Assembly: GCA_034687125.1 (NCBI GenBank) | Contig: JAQGBZ010000183.1 | Span: forward strand, 59,130-123,129 | Source: Neelides folsomi | Taxonomy: Eukaryota; Arthropoda; Collembola; Neelipleona; Neelidae | Direction: 5' to 3' | DNA: 64,000 bases | Shown here: one piece after another, positions 1 to 12,798 of the stretch | Position numbering within the stretch: position 1 is the stretch's first letter | Layout of the letters: each line of letters opens with the position of its first letter | Made by a program: the position numbers and the translations under genes | The notes under the pieces: model-generated | The model's input: the letters and a program-made list of their open reading frames with translations, nothing else | Databases searched by the model: none | What the model was told of the DNA's origin: nothing

Positions 1-72
1 CTGCATATTAAAAGGCTTTTGGGATTGCAACTTCTGGATGTCCCAGGAAGATCTGTACAATTTTCTCCGTAG
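1..72. other. Coding-like edge segment, strand ambiguous
   Basis: This edge piece is richer in GC than the DNA after it and is open on both strands. On the plus strand it reads as the end of a protein with a stop at 67-69. On the minus strand, after an AG at 54-53, positions 52-8 read as a 14-residue tail (IFLGHPEVAIPKAF) followed by TAA. Both look like a last exon, and the sequence does not decide between them. The rest of the gene would lie outside the window for the plus reading. No family is recognised. Confidence 0.2.
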
Positions 73-348
73 TTTTTATACGACAAAGTCATCTCACAAA
101 TTGAACTCAAATAATAAAAGGATATAAGTGAACCAAGATCAGCTCGCATTTTTCTCTGAAAAAAACTTTAATTGTGTATTGTGTTAATAAGATTTTAATA
201 CAAGATACTAGCTTACTGGTTAAAATAAATCCGCTGTAAGAATTAAGGCCAAGTGCGGGACCTTAAACACCTGTAAATTAGGAGAATATGCCACGAGAGA
301 ACTAAACACATTCTAATTCTTGCCACGTTAAAATTAAATTCATTAATG

Positions 349-405
349 CTAAAAGCCATCATCGTCAGACTCTTCTGACTCGACTCGAACTATGTCTTGA
401 ATAAA
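349..405 (-). CDS. Possible terminal exon, acidic C-terminus
   Basis: On the minus strand an AG acceptor at 407-406 is followed by 18 codons and a TAG stop. They encode FIQDIVRVESEESDDDGF, an acidic tail typical of a C-terminus. No upstream exon of a separate minus-strand gene is visible between here and the dynein gene that ends at 913. If real, it could be an alternative last exon of that dynein gene or the end of an unseen transcript. The call rests on composition and one splice site only, and no homology is recognised. Confidence 0.28.
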   Translation of the reverse strand, partial: FIQDIVRVESEESDDDGF

Positions 406-912
406 CTTTTAGTTAATTTTCAATGGCCGATGCCTTTCCTTTTAATCGTCACGGAATAGGCACAATTTGCTAATAAATGCAAAGCTTAATCATTTAATGA
501 TTCAATGAGCTTATATTGAAACGGCTTGGAAATATTTTCTACCAAAAATAGGAACAGAATAGAAAATATAATAAGTGTAATTAAACTGTGCTTAAAATTT
601 ATAAGGAAGTTGTTTAGCTTTCATATTTTGATCTTCTCATGTCTCGTTTTTACAAACTTGCAATTTCACCGCTGCATTAGATTAAAGATAGATTATGGGC
701 TTATATGGCATGCTCCCACCCGTGGCAAATGTTCTTTAAGGAAAATGAAAAGTGATGAGAATTGAATGAAAAGAAAAAGTATATAATTTTAAAGATTTTA
801 CTTATTACCTTTTATGAGTTATTGTGATTAGATTTTTATATAAAAATATTAATTTGCATTTTATAAATACTAAAATCCTACAATTTGTTGATTGAATATA
901 AAAAGGGAATGA
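406..912. other. AT-rich stretch, no gene seen
   Basis: This is sequence downstream of the dynein gene's stop codon. It holds only short AT-biased open frames with no recognisable motif. It probably contains the 3' UTR of the minus-strand dynein gene. Confidence 0.5.
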
Positions 913-3900
913 TTATTCTTCTTGATCTTCTCCCTCTTGCTCTTCTTCATTATCAGGTTGAGATCCTTCTCCTTCTTCTCCTCTCTCTTGCTCTTCTTCT
1001 TGGCCTTCCTCATTTCCTTCTTCTTCCTCATTTCCACCTTCTTCTCCAGCGGTTTCCTCTTCCTCTTCTGGCTCAGCAGGAACTTCAGGAACCTCAGGAG
1101 CTTCTTCTTCCTCTCCGCCGGCATCATCTCCCGTTTCTGTCACGGCTTCTGGCCCTGGAGGAACAACAGAGACATCTCCATCATTCTCCTCCATTTCCTC
1201 CTCTTCGCCTTCCTCCTCCTCTCCTTCATCTTCTCCTTCCTCCTCTTCTCCTCCAGCATCATCCTCCTTTGTATCATCTACCTCTTCTGCTGGTTCATCT
1301 GGTTGGGCATTTACAGGTGCTGCCGCTTTAGTCTCTGCTTCCTTATCCTTTTCATCATCATCTACCTTAGCTTCTTCTTGCATCACTTAATTTAAAAAAA
1401 TGTATCATTATTCAAATTTTACCAGAACCATGAAATTAACTAGAAAGTTGAATCAGATTTTGACTACTATAATTACAGATAGTCGTAAAATTAATTTTGA
1501 TTGATTAGATTGAATTGATTGAAAAATTGGCTAATTTCCAATATAATTAAATTAAACTTTAAGCTTCACTTTGACATACTTAACATTGAAGTCGTGATGT
1601 CAAGACTGTCCCGTTGTTCTTCTCCTGCTTGTTCTTCTTCTTCCTCCTCAACGGCCATTTTATCAGGGAAGGCGTCAATTCCTTTTTCTTCAATTTCCTA
1701 CAATGAAAAAAAGAGAAATGAGTGATTATGAATTCATCTCGTTATTGGTGTTGAGGGATTGGGAGCAGACGGAACCTTTCTAATAGACACAAAGAACTCT
1801 CTCTCGGCCTTCACAATCGGATCATGACGAGCTTCAAACTCAATGTCAAATTCTTTTCCAGAAGTGAGATCTGGAGCTTTGACAATTTCGCCCTTCTCCT
1901 TCGCTTTCTCCACTGCAGCTTCGATCTCCCGAATACGTTCTTCTTCCTCCTTCTTCTGATTGGCGATTTGCTTCTCTTTGTCGCGCTTCCTCAATCGGAT
2001 TTCTCTGTTGCGCTGTTCAATAAACTTCTCTCTTCGGGATTCTCTTTCAAAGATTGCTGCAAGAGCCGGCCTTTAACAATACATAAAATAGAAATATATT
2101 AATTTATATTTTACTGAAATTGATTATGGTATATTGTGGGCGCATATCAATGTTATTCAAATGACTATAAAATCTCAAAATTTATTAAATCCACTTGTCA
2201 TTTTTCTCTGAAGTTGTCATTCCATCGGCCAGCTTCAAAAGACTCACATATCCCATTTCAGTTCCTACTGCCACATATTTTCCATTTTCTGCCGGAGCTA
2301 AACAAGTTAAGCTATCGTCGCAGACCTTATGAAAGGATTCAAAGTCAATTATGTAATAATAAAAATTTTCATCATTCGCCAATTTGTATGTTTGTATTGT
2401 ATCTAAATATTTTGTAAAATACTTACCTTGACTGTCAGATTGGGTCTTGCAGCATCCATAAGCAGATCCCAGAAATCACAATGTCCATCCATTCGACAAC
2501 AAACCCAGCTAGAAGCTCGAGTTGGAATCCAAGCACCATGAGTGTAATATGTATCCTTAAATTATAAACACAACGTAAGTAATAAATTAAAATTAAAATT
2601 GTTACTAAAAATGGGTTAATGGCTTTAAGTTGTTTAAGTTAAGTTTTAATGTAAAGATGATTAAACCTTTGGTGCCGTCCACATGATTGAAGATTCTCTG
2701 ACGTCTTCAGCAAAAATTCTGCATGTGGAATCTCCAACAGTTAAAATGTTCTTAATAAACATGGGATTCCTTTGAAGTGCTCGAATGGGTCCTCTGTGTG
2801 CTTGGTAAGTGTGAACTAATTTCTCATTAGGATTCTTCCCCTTCTTCATCATGATCATTACACTTCCTGAAAAGATTTGTTTAAAATACAATAAGAGTGA
2901 ATTTATAATTAAATGCCTTTGTGAATAACCGTGCCTTTAAAATCTTAACATTTAGCTTCAACTACCAAATTACTAAACATTGAGTTTTTAACAGTTGCAT
3001 TAACCTGCTTCTGTTCCAGCCATAAACTTTGTTGGAACGGTGTGTTCATATTCGAGTACAGAACAACCGATTGCGGCTTCTGCACGAACTTGGCCTTTTT
3101 CCGGATCAAGCCACGTGTTTTCGATGATTTGATTCATCTTTCGACTGTCCCACCAAATAATTTGTCCATCGAGACCACCAGAGAAAAACTCAGTTCCGGT
3201 TTTACTGTTAATCCAAATTGCATTTGTGCACAAATCTTGATGAGAAATGTCAACAGGAGTTGTGTCAACGGGATTTGGTCCAACTCGAGCATCCCACAAG
3301 CAAATCTGAAGTCATTAAATTGACAATTAAAAGTTAAAATTTCTTATTTTGATTATCCCCACCGTTCCGTTGAAACAACCGCCGATCATGCAATGAATGT
3401 CTTTGGGATTATATCTCAAATCACAAATATGACTCATATTTCGAACAAGACTTTCGGGCCTATTTGAATTCTGTAAAGTTATTTTTCAGTTAAAATTTCG
3501 GACTATTTTAACTACTTGACAAAAGAGATTGAATATGAATTGCATAATGAAAAACCTCAAGATCCCAAATAAAAGCTTCTGTTGGAGTTTGCCGAAGCGT
3601 AGGATCAAATTCATGTGGACAATGAGCAATTCCAATCCTTCCAACATTGTCAGGAGCCCAAGTAATCCTTGCAATTGCTCTCCTTAAATGAGCAGGATCT
3701 CTGTACACTTGGACTATATTGGCATAAGGAGCAGTTCGATGAGTATCGGTTTCTTCCCAACAATGGTCGAAAAACTCGGAATAAATGTCCATTGCATTGT
3801 TCTGTTTGATGTATTTTTCCATCGTCTAAAATCATCATAATGATTGGGTTAATTTCATCGAATTTGCACTTAACACATTTAAAATCTTAAATTAAGTAAA

Positions 3901-4335
3901 CTCACTTTTAACATGCTGGTCATAGCCACTCCATAAGCCTCCTCTTTTTCGAGCTTTTTTCTATATCTGTTCATCATTTCGGGTTCATCATGGTTGATAT
4001 CTTTGGGCCAACCTCCTTCCACATGATAAAATCCCCTGTCTTCATAAGTTGCTCTCGTTGTATTGATCTGTGGAGATTCTTTTTAATTTACCTCATTCCA
4101 ATCATTCAATTGATAAAAAACATTAATTAATTTTGTCAACCTCGTCTTCAGCCTGAACGGGAACTGCCTGAGTGGCCTTATCAATGTAAACCATGCGACG
4201 TAGTTTTTTATGAAGCCTCTTGTCAGGCTGAATGTCAATGTGGACTCTTGGATGATCTTCAATGCATTGTGGCTGCTTTCCAAAGTCCTTCCTTTGCTTA
4301 ACATAAGGATAAATAATATCTTGACTCATTGCCAT
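913..4335 (-). CDS. DNAI2: Axonemal dynein intermediate chain, DNAI2-like
   Basis: WD-repeat intermediate chain of the outer dynein arm, which drives ciliary and flagellar beating. Eleven exons join in phase: 4335-4141, 4067-3906, 3825-3556, 3470-3363, 3305-3005, 2866-2667, 2555-2427, 2325-2195, 2070-1776, 1697-1580 and 1385-913, giving 793 residues. The start (MAMSQDIIYPYVKQRKDFGK) matches the YVK-R-FGK opening of the family. Family blocks follow in order: HVEGGWPKDIN, KQNNAMDIY, a run of WD repeats (QIIWWDSRKM, TVPTKFMAGTEAG, RESSIMWT), VCDDSLTCL, and a charged helix FERESRREKF. The last exon adds about 157 very Glu-rich residues, which makes the protein roughly 190 residues longer than human DNAI2. 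Two donors are non-consensus (GTTGAC after exon 1, GTTCCG after exon 9), but the phases and homology support them. Family assignment is firm. Confidence 0.93.
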
Positions 4336-5406
4336 TTTGATTTCCCTTAATTGATCTTTAGCTTAATATAATATACAAGATTTTAATCTATCATATATCT
4401 ATATGGCAGATATGTAAATTCAAGATTTTCACTTTTCACTTTTTAACAATGAAAGAAAAGATGCATAAAAAGAGGATTTTTTATTTAACTTTAATTTCTG
4501 TTAATTTTAAAACAATATGAACGACTGGATTTATTTCCTTGACTAGTTATGGAGCAAAAGTCTTGAGTCCGCTTATTCATACTTAAATCATTATTGATCA
4601 AACGGATTTCGTTGTGATTTCTTTACAAAGTGTGTTGTGTCGTCTTTTCAGTCTCACTTGAATTATGGCAAGTAGGCAGCATTGCAGCTAATGCAGTTTA
4701 ATGTTAAGTCAATTAACCAATCAATGTAAATTTTCATTTTATAAAGGATATATGCAAAATGGGCCACTAGCCAATTAGGTTTTTTTACATTTATGGATTG
4801 CTTTGGATTGCTGCTATATTTTCGTAACCGTTTTTGCTTTGAAAGGGGCAAGACGCAAATGGTGATTAGTGAATTTGATTATAATGTGAGAAAGAATGTG
4901 AGGTTTTATATAAAAGCAGTTTCTTTGTATGAGTATTTATGTAAATAATTTTCACGGGTCTTTGAATAAATAAAAATCATTATATTTAATCATGAATGAA
5001 TGAAAGTGGTTGGATGGAAGTCAAAGGAAATGCGTTTTTGCTTAAATATTCTTTATATCTTCAATCTATTGACGAATTCCTTAAATTCTCATTATAAGAT
5101 CTCGGACCTCTTACTCAAAAAAGCATTTATTTTTCAAAACCAAAATCGCATAATAAAAGCTATGCTCATATTTATGGTCTCGAAAGATAAAGCGACTCAT
5201 AAGAATGCTTATTATGAGAGTTGTTTATCGTGACATATTTCGTACTGTAAGTAATAAGGAATATGTGAATTTCTTATATGAGTATTAATATAAGTAACAT
5301 GCTCATAAGTTATTATTATAAACAAAAGTGAGGGGAGAAAGAAATTTTCATTTCTATTTATTCATATTTGAGCATTGGAAGGAGAAGGTAAATTTCAACA
5401 TTAGTA
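4336..5406. other. Divergent intergenic region
   Basis: This spacer of about 1.07 kb lies between two divergent genes, the dynein chain (minus) and the reductase (plus), and presumably holds both promoters. Only short AT-biased frames are present. No defined promoter motif could be assigned. Confidence 0.5.
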
Positions 5407-6595
5407 ATGGCATTTGAAGAGCATTTTAAGGGTAAAAAAGTTTTAATAACAGGGGCATCAAGAGGTACGTGAATTAGATTGAAAAAATATTCTTGATTGA
5501 TTTAATGCTTTTACAATTAATTAATTCACATTAGCACATATTTAAATGTGATCTAAAAAGGTTAAAAAAATCAATTTACATCAAGAGTACAAAATACGTG
5601 GATTGAATGTTCACAGGGATTGGGAAAGGAATTGCATCCAAGTTGCACGAATATGGAGCAGAGGTATTCGCGTTGAGCAAGAACCAAGAAAATCTTCAGC
5701 TCCTTGAATGTGATCTCCCAGGAATTAAAACTATTTGTGTGGATCTTGAAGATTGGGATGCGACAGGGGAAGCTTTGGATGTCGAAGAGTTCGGGCCGTT
5801 TGACTTCCTAGTTAATAATGCAGGCATTAACCCAGAACCAAAGTTGTTTCTTGACATCACGCCAAACGCAATTGATCAGTAATAGAAAAATAATAACTTT
5901 ACATGCAAAATAATCTTGTATTTGACAATTTAACTCAACATGGTCATTTTGTACACATTCATCATCATTTGCATACGTTTTCAATTTATTACAGAATTCT
6001 GGGCGTCAATTTCAAAGGAGTTATTAACGTGAGTCAAATATTTGCTGAAAAGTTAATTGCTGCTGACCGCACTGGATCAATTGTTAATATTTCGTCAATT
6101 GTAAGTTGACCCATTCTTGTATAATAAAGAAGCCAACAATTTGATCGAATCTGTTATATTAATTTAAGGACCAAATAAAAATAAAGAAAAAATTATTTAA
6201 AATGATCGAATTTAAATAACATATTAATTCGTATCTAAAATGAATTTTAGAGTTCTCAAAATGTATGGCCTTATAATGGCCTTTATGCGGCATCAAAGGC
6301 CGCTCTGGATTCTATTTCAAAAACAATGGCGAATGAATTTGGGAAACATAGCATTCGCGTGAATTCAATCAGCCTCGGTGTCGTTCTCACGGACATGTTC
6401 ACAGAAAGATCAAACATTCTTTCTGAAGCTGGAATTGAAAATGCGGACAAACCGCTTCAGAATCGATTCCCAATGGGGAAAAGTTTTGTTGAAGTGGAGC
6501 AAATTGTAAATGCGGTTTTATTCTTACTCTCAGACACAATGAGCATGGCGACTGGAAGTACGCTCGTCATCGACGGGGGATTTTCTGTCACTTAA
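5407..6595 (+). CDS. DCXR: L-xylulose/dicarbonyl reductase-like SDR
   Basis: Short-chain dehydrogenase/reductase of 256 residues in four exons: 5407-5464, 5617-5878, 5995-6100 and 6251-6595. The Rossmann nucleotide-binding motif TGASRGIG is at residues 15-22, and ALSKNQ (38-43) with CVDLEDW (60-66) closely parallels the DCXR family. NNAG is at 86-89. The catalytic Ser-Tyr-Lys set is S141, Y154 and K158 (YAASK). The C-terminal block with LLSDTMSMATGSTLVIDGGF is the usual DCXR ending. Members reduce L-xylulose and alpha-dicarbonyls with NADPH in the uronate cycle and carbonyl detoxification; that role here is inferred from family. The length is near the usual 244. The protein is complete with all catalytic residues present. 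It converges on the P450 downstream. Confidence 0.9.
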
Positions 6596-6919
6596 ATCCA
6601 TCAATGTGTTTATTCAACATCTTGTAGTAATTGACTTATAATGAGCTCATTAAATCAATTAAATGCTGTAAAAAACTTGTTCACTATGCTTTTATTCACC
6701 ATATAATTATTTATACACAATACATTTGTGTAAACCATTAGTTTAACTACAATTATACTTTTACCATACTTATTATAGTATTGGGTTGCCACCCTATACA
6801 ATACATAAAATACTTATAATAATGCATAGTTATCATATTTATAATCATTACACTTCCAATAGTCGAGTTAATTTACATTGAATAAATAATTTACAGGAAC
6901 GTTCACTAAATGTCCCAGG
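6596..6919. other. Short convergent 3' spacer
   Basis: The 324 bp between the stop codons of two convergent genes (reductase and P450) is AT-rich. It most likely consists of their 3' UTRs, possibly overlapping. Confidence 0.6.
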
Positions 6920-9518
6920 TCAATTTGCAATCCGTTTCTCGATGAATGTAAAATAAGGAACGGGAGAAACGCTCAATCCGTTAATCATTTCCAAAGTAGG
7001 CTTTGGGTGTTTTCGGGACACATGAAATGAATATTTTTGCAGCAAAGTTGTAAAATATGTGAAGACACTTGCTCGTGCAATACTTTCTCCAAGACACATT
7101 CTGTTTCCTTTTGCTTTTAAATAATCAAAAAGATTGAAATGTAGATGAAGGTCATTTGGGAGAACAATAATAGTAAAGTGCACTCACCAAATCCAAAAAT
7201 GAGGAGTTTGTCCACATTGATGATTTTGTTTTCCGGGTCTAAGAATCGTTCTGGTCTGAAATCCTTAGGATCCCTCCACACATCTCGGCTATGATGGATT
7301 GCATAGGAGTTGATGGCGATGAGCGTTCCCTTTTAATGTTATAATTAGAGTAAACTCCATTACAATCCAACACTCAATCTTCATGCAATGACGCTAATAC
7401 AAGATTTCTTTGTTGTTTAAAAGTTCAAAGGTATAATTTACCTTCGGCACATGGCATGAGTTAATAACACTATCTTTGTGAGTGGATCTAATTACTCCAA
7501 GAGGAAGAACCGTCGACATTCTGAGAATCTCAAGCACAGTAGCTTCTGTATACGGCATGCTATTTATTAATATCACACGAGTTGTATTTTAATTACACTT
7601 TCATATTTCCTTATTATTATCATGTTTATTAACTATGTAGCGTGATTTAAACAAATATCTTAGCATAAAAAGCATTCAATTGTTTAGTGAGAAAGTAAGC
7701 ACATTAGTAAATAAGGTAAAGAACTAGAGTGAGTAATTAAGTTAAGTTTAGGGTAAATCGTTAGTTTAATTAATGGGATGTGAAGATGTTAATGGGCGAG
7801 GAATATGTAATTAATTATAATACATAAATACAGTTAAGTTAAAGTTTACCTCGGTTTATCAAATACTGTTGGGGATCGATCCCTTCCAACAACCATATCA
7901 ATTTCCTGTTGGACCTTCTCTTGAACTCGAGGATTCAAAATCATATACAAAATAGCAAACTCCAAAGCATTGCTTGTTGTGTCCGAGCCAGCGATGAAAA
8001 GGTCAAGCAAAACCATGATAAATTGTTCATCTTCAAATCCATTTAATAATTAGATTTATTCTTTTATTTATGAATATACTGAATTACATTATAAAAGTAA
8101 ACTTTTCTGCCTGTAAAATTAATGTAGCATTCTATATTATTGCAAAAACATTAATAATTTACCTGTATAATAATTGGACCCTTTTCTTTCGGGATTTGAC
8201 TTTCTTTCGTCTATTTCATTAAGAAAAATGTCGATGAAATCTCTTGGATCTTCTCTATAAGTTCCCTTTCTCCTCCTATCTTCAATAGTTGACTAATTAA
8301 ATAAAATAGGCTTAAAACATTTATCAGTTTATCAGTCTCGATATATGTGTTAAGAATGAGTAATACCATGTAAGGTAAAAATTAATAGAACATACCCTAA
8401 AATAATTTTGAAGTTCTGTGTGTAACCGAATGACTTGATCTTGTTCTGTAAGCTTCGGAATATGCCGAAGAAATGGAAAAGCCCACATCATTGAATTCAC
8501 TTTGTATTCTTTTGAAGCCTCACAGACCAATTTTATAAGATATTCAAGAGTCGAGTCGTCTGAAGTAAATCTGATTCCAGCCACCATTGACCAAAGGATA
8601 TTGACAACTCCGACGTTGAATCTCTGACTCATCGTCACTTCATTGCTGAACTTTTTAAGATCTTTTTCAAATGTAATGAAAAAATCAGAAAGTTCTTCTT
8701 CCAAAAATCCTTCTAAACTTTTCCCCTTTCCGAATCCAAATTGTTTGAGGGATTTGATCGTAAAACGTCTCATTTCTCTCCAACTTTCTCCATAATTCAA
8801 TATTAAACCTATTAGAATAATCATTTTTCATAAAATATCAGAACAAATATCAATTTGAATCATTTAACTACTTTTAGTACAAATGGGTGAGTATGGTACA
8901 AATTTTTAAAATAGTTGTTAATATTTTGTCCAACCCATGGGCTTATTGAAAGATCTTTCGTTGAATAATGGGGATTCGTTGTTTCTACTATTGAACTCTT
9001 CAGAAAGTGCTACTTCTTTAGCTGTTTGGAAATCTTCGATAATAACTACATAATTGGAATAAGAAACTATCATAATTAGCATTTAATTGAGTACTTATAT
9101 AATAGTAATGCTGATAGTGAAATTTAATATTTTTAACCGTAATAGTTGAGTCCTGCTTGGAATCCACATACAGTCCCATACTTGCTGCAAATATGGGAAA
9201 ACAATTCATAGCCACCCTTGAACTTCCAAAATTCAATGTGAAGCAAACTCCCTATGAATGGAAGCCTTGGTGGACCTAAATATGAGAAATGAAAAATATT
9301 GCAATGGTCAGTAACTTGTTATGATTCTTATGATGTAAGACGTAGTGAATAACTAGATATATTATATGCTCTTCGTATCTTGATAAATTAATAAAAATTA
9401 CGAGCTTTAAACAACCTGGGAGCATTTTAAGTTTTTGTCCATCTTTGCTTTTGTTGTAATTTAGAAACCTGATTAAGATGATTGCCGTAATAAATAGCAA
9501 TATGAGTTCAATAAACAT
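6920..9518 (-). CDS. Cytochrome P450, clan 2-like
   Basis: Microsomal haem monooxygenase of 507 residues in nine exons: 9518-9416, 9275-9138, 9045-8935, 8808-8396, 8292-8163, 8030-7850, 7559-7442, 7329-7188 and 7107-6920. An N-terminal hydrophobic anchor (MFIELILLFITAIILI) is followed by the proline hinge LPGPPRLPFIGS. WREMRRF is the helix-C region. The oxygen-binding I-helix reads AGSDTT (about 312-317), the K-helix ExxR is EILR (369-372), PERF is at 424-427, and the haem loop FGFGNRMCLGE carries ligand Cys450. All signature residues are intact, so it should be catalytically competent. The hinge and haem loop resemble animal CYP2-clan enzymes (insect CYP15, 18 and 305-307 relatives). Substrate and exact CYP family cannot be told by eye. 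Confidence 0.93.
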
Positions 9519-10865
9519 GTTTAATAATTCTAGCTTATAATTTCTAAACTAGGACCAAAACTAAACAATCTAGGGTTTGGTATTGGTATTTTGGTCAAGC
9601 TTGATCAAGTGATTGAATGCAACTGAATCAAGAATTGAATTTGTAATCTTTTTAAAATTACTCCCAAGAATACAATTTGCAAAGTCAAGCAAAAAATGAA
9701 ACGAGGAACTTCCAGCCTTATAAATTATTTTTGTAAGGAATAATGGCATAATACAAAAATAAACCGATAAGAGTAAAAGACATGAATGACACTTCAGATA
9801 TATACATTTTAAGTGCGTGGTAAAAACCATTAGAATGTACCTAATATACAGGTATGGAATGGTATACCATATAAGTTGGTATATTACAATTACACATAGA
9901 TTCACTTTCTTGATATTTTTGGCTTTGTTATATTATTTTATATGACAGATAATTAAAGTCTTTAAATATCATTATAAATCTTTGAAAGTAACTACAAAGT
10001 AAACTACTTATATTGAATATTCTTAACAATATGCATGAATTTGCAACTAAACACGTGCGAACTTGGATAAAGATAAGGTAAAGGTATAACTTATGAGAAA
10101 GTCATGATTTAAAATACACCGAAAACTTGTCATATTTCAAGTACACATTTTATAGAAAATAACTTTACTTTTACTCGGTATATAGTATTTTTTATCAAAA
10201 TTATATGGAAAAAGAAAATTGCTTCCACATTTAGATGAGTGACAAACAACATACCTACATAAAAGAAATGTTGTCCTTGAATAAGATTCTTCACATTAAA
10301 TTATGATTTTTTGGCCAATAAAAATGTCCCTATTATGAATCATGTTGACTGATGTTTTACTGATATTTTTTATAATGTTTTATATTTATTTTTACAAAAA
10401 TATAAAATTTTATACATTTAGTTGCATCTTGCATTCATTAACTTTGTAATGCTGATTGTTTTAGGTGATATTAAATTGTGATAACATATATATATATTAC
10501 ATATTTTATATTTATACCCTTAATGTTATTAGGTATGTTATTACGGCCATAATAATACAATATTTAATATTGTATTATTTTATATATTTGTTAATTAATT
10601 ATTATTAATAAAAATTAACAATTTTTGTAGGTGCATACTATAATTTATTTTATTACTAAACTTGGAAGAAGGGTAGATATGAGAAATGTTGCCTACTATT
10701 TTTTGCATATTAGATTGAATGGGGTATTATGTTAAATTGGTTAAGCACATCACTAAATTCTGTACCGTTAAAAAGAGTAAAATAATTTTCCACCGGGAGT
10801 TCTTAGACTGGAAAATTCTTAATTCGAGAAGAAGCCTTTAAGGGCATAAAAATAGTTAGTGAAAC
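9519..10865. other. AT-rich intergenic region
   Basis: This spacer lies between the start of the P450 (minus) and the RING ligase (plus). It contains AT-dinucleotide runs around 10485-10510 and short chance frames only. It should hold both promoters, but no motif stands out. Confidence 0.5.
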
Positions 10866-12798
10866 ATGGCTGAGGCTGGGGGCCAACAAGGGTCAAACCC
10901 GGTCACGAATAAAATTTATTTCTGCTACGTCTGCAACGCGGAATTCACTCGGGTCCTTGATGTAAGAATCTTAATTTTAAATGATCTCAAGTTTCATACT
11001 CGTCAATACGGCACACCAAATTGAACCAATTTAAAAACATTTTTCCTTGTTTTATTAAACACCGATGATGTTGTCGTTAGTCATAGCATAGCAATTTAAC
11101 CTGAGTATGGTTAACAAAGTATTGTGGAATTTAAGAATTAACTATGATTTAATTACGCCAAATATAGAATTCTATTTAAGTTTCTGCTAATTTTAATTCG
11201 TGAATTTCCGGCCCTAATTATTCGAGCCGATTTATTGCTCAGTCTTCATTTTTAGATAAAGTTAAAGTTATGTAGAGAATAATCTCGAGTTTATTTTATT
11301 TTCAGAACTTCACATGCCCAAGTTGCAACGGCGGATTTATTGAGGAAAGGGAAGCTCCAGTAAGGTCGACCTCTCAACGAAGCAACTCATTTGAAGGACT
11401 TGAACCATTAGTCAATGTAAGTCAACTAGATAAAAATTTGATTACAAATAATAATATAATTTTATTAAAAACTGTACATTCAATTCTACATATTTTAATG
11501 TTTCAGTTCCTAAATCGAGGCTTACAAACTTCATTAAGTCGAAGTCGAGGAAACGCTGAAGTGGGTCATGAACAATCTTCAGGGAACTCGAATGATCAAA
11601 CCGTACCTGGTAGTGGAGGACTCGGATTTAGATTTTCTCAACAAAGCCCGAATCAATTTTCGTTTTTTATTGATTCACGGTAAAATAAATAAAACATTGC
11701 AAAATATTATATTTATAACACTTTTGCGAATAATAGAGGTAAATCGTTAATTTTTTAATTGCAGACAAGGATCTTCAAGAGGTGGTAGTGGAGGAGGGGG
11801 AACTGGAGGAGGAAATGCTGCCCCTGTGAACCCTATGACTTCTGGGTCGTTTGAGAACATTCTTTCGACCTTCTTGACAGATTTAGTTTCAGGGCTTAAT
11901 GGAGGTCAAGGCGGTCAGCTTCCCTTTCAGTAAGAATTGAAGAACAATTTACTTTATTACTCAATCTTTTATAAAAAATATCATTTGTAATAATATTGTA
12001 GAGATAAATGTAAGCATTTTATTATATATTTTTGATTCTTACTATTTCACGTTTTATAATTTAATTTTGAAAATAAAAGGATGTCAAATTTGGGCGATTA
12101 CGTTTGGGGACGAGATGGACTTGATGCCATTGTAACACAACTAATGAATCAAATGGAAGGAACAGGTCCACCACCACTCAACGAACAAGCATTAGAAACT
12201 CTTCCAACTATAAAAGTCACTAAAGAACATGTTGGTAAGTTAATTTACTGTTTTGGTAAATTAAAATTCCAGCCAAATGCGAAGTTAAGGAAAATTTAAG
12301 CGCTTCAATTTTTGATTCAATTTTTAAATGAACGGTTATTTTATAGAGAAAAAGACTCAATGTGCAGTTTGCTGGGAAGACTTCACATTGAACGAAGAAG
12401 TTAAGGTTTTGGAATGTGACCATTTTTTCCATCCCGATTGCATTCTTCCATGGCTCAAATTAGTAAGTGACATTTTTTCGATCAGGGAATAGAAGCCCTA
12501 ATAAGAAGTACTATTACAACTATAAATAATAATTAGTTATTCCTTTTCAAGTGTTAACGTAAACTATTAGGTTGATGATGTTTTGTTAATTAATTTATTT
12601 ATTACTTAGCACGGAACGTGTCCAATATGCCGGAAGGATTTGACTGGAGGGGAAAGTGAAAATGCTACGGCTCAGCCATCGACGACTCCAGCAAACACCG
12701 CAGCACCAAATAGCAATCCTGGAGGTGAATCCCGTTCGCAAAACCCGAGTTCAACGTCCCGCCAGAATCAACTAGACATGGACATGGAGTTTGATTGA
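10866..12798 (+). CDS. RNF126: RING-H2 E3 ubiquitin ligase, RNF126/RNF115-like
   Basis: Ubiquitin ligase of 334 residues in seven exons: 10866-10961, 11306-11416, 11507-11679, 11765-11929, 12080-12234, 12347-12462 and 12610-12798. An N-terminal BCA2-type zinc finger (CYVC at 20-23, CPSC at 36-39) binds ubiquitin or BAG6 clients in characterised homologues. A low-complexity Gly/Ser-rich middle follows (about 150-185). The RING-H2 domain (239-279) has CAVC, CDH, HPDC and CPIC, so all eight zinc ligands are present. The segment LGDYVWGRDGLDAIVTQLMN just before the RING is typical of the RNF126/RNF115/Iruka group. The tail is Ser/Thr/Asn-rich and ends in MDMEFD. Vertebrates have two paralogues, and the choice of RNF126 over RNF115 is arbitrary. 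It is probably cytosolic protein quality control, by inference. Confidence 0.9.

Noticed and set aside
885-1395. Long plus-strand frames rich in Leu, Phe and Ser opposite 913-1385
   Set aside because: They are the antisense shadow of the glutamate-rich dynein exon; GAA/GAG codons read backwards give CTT/TTC.
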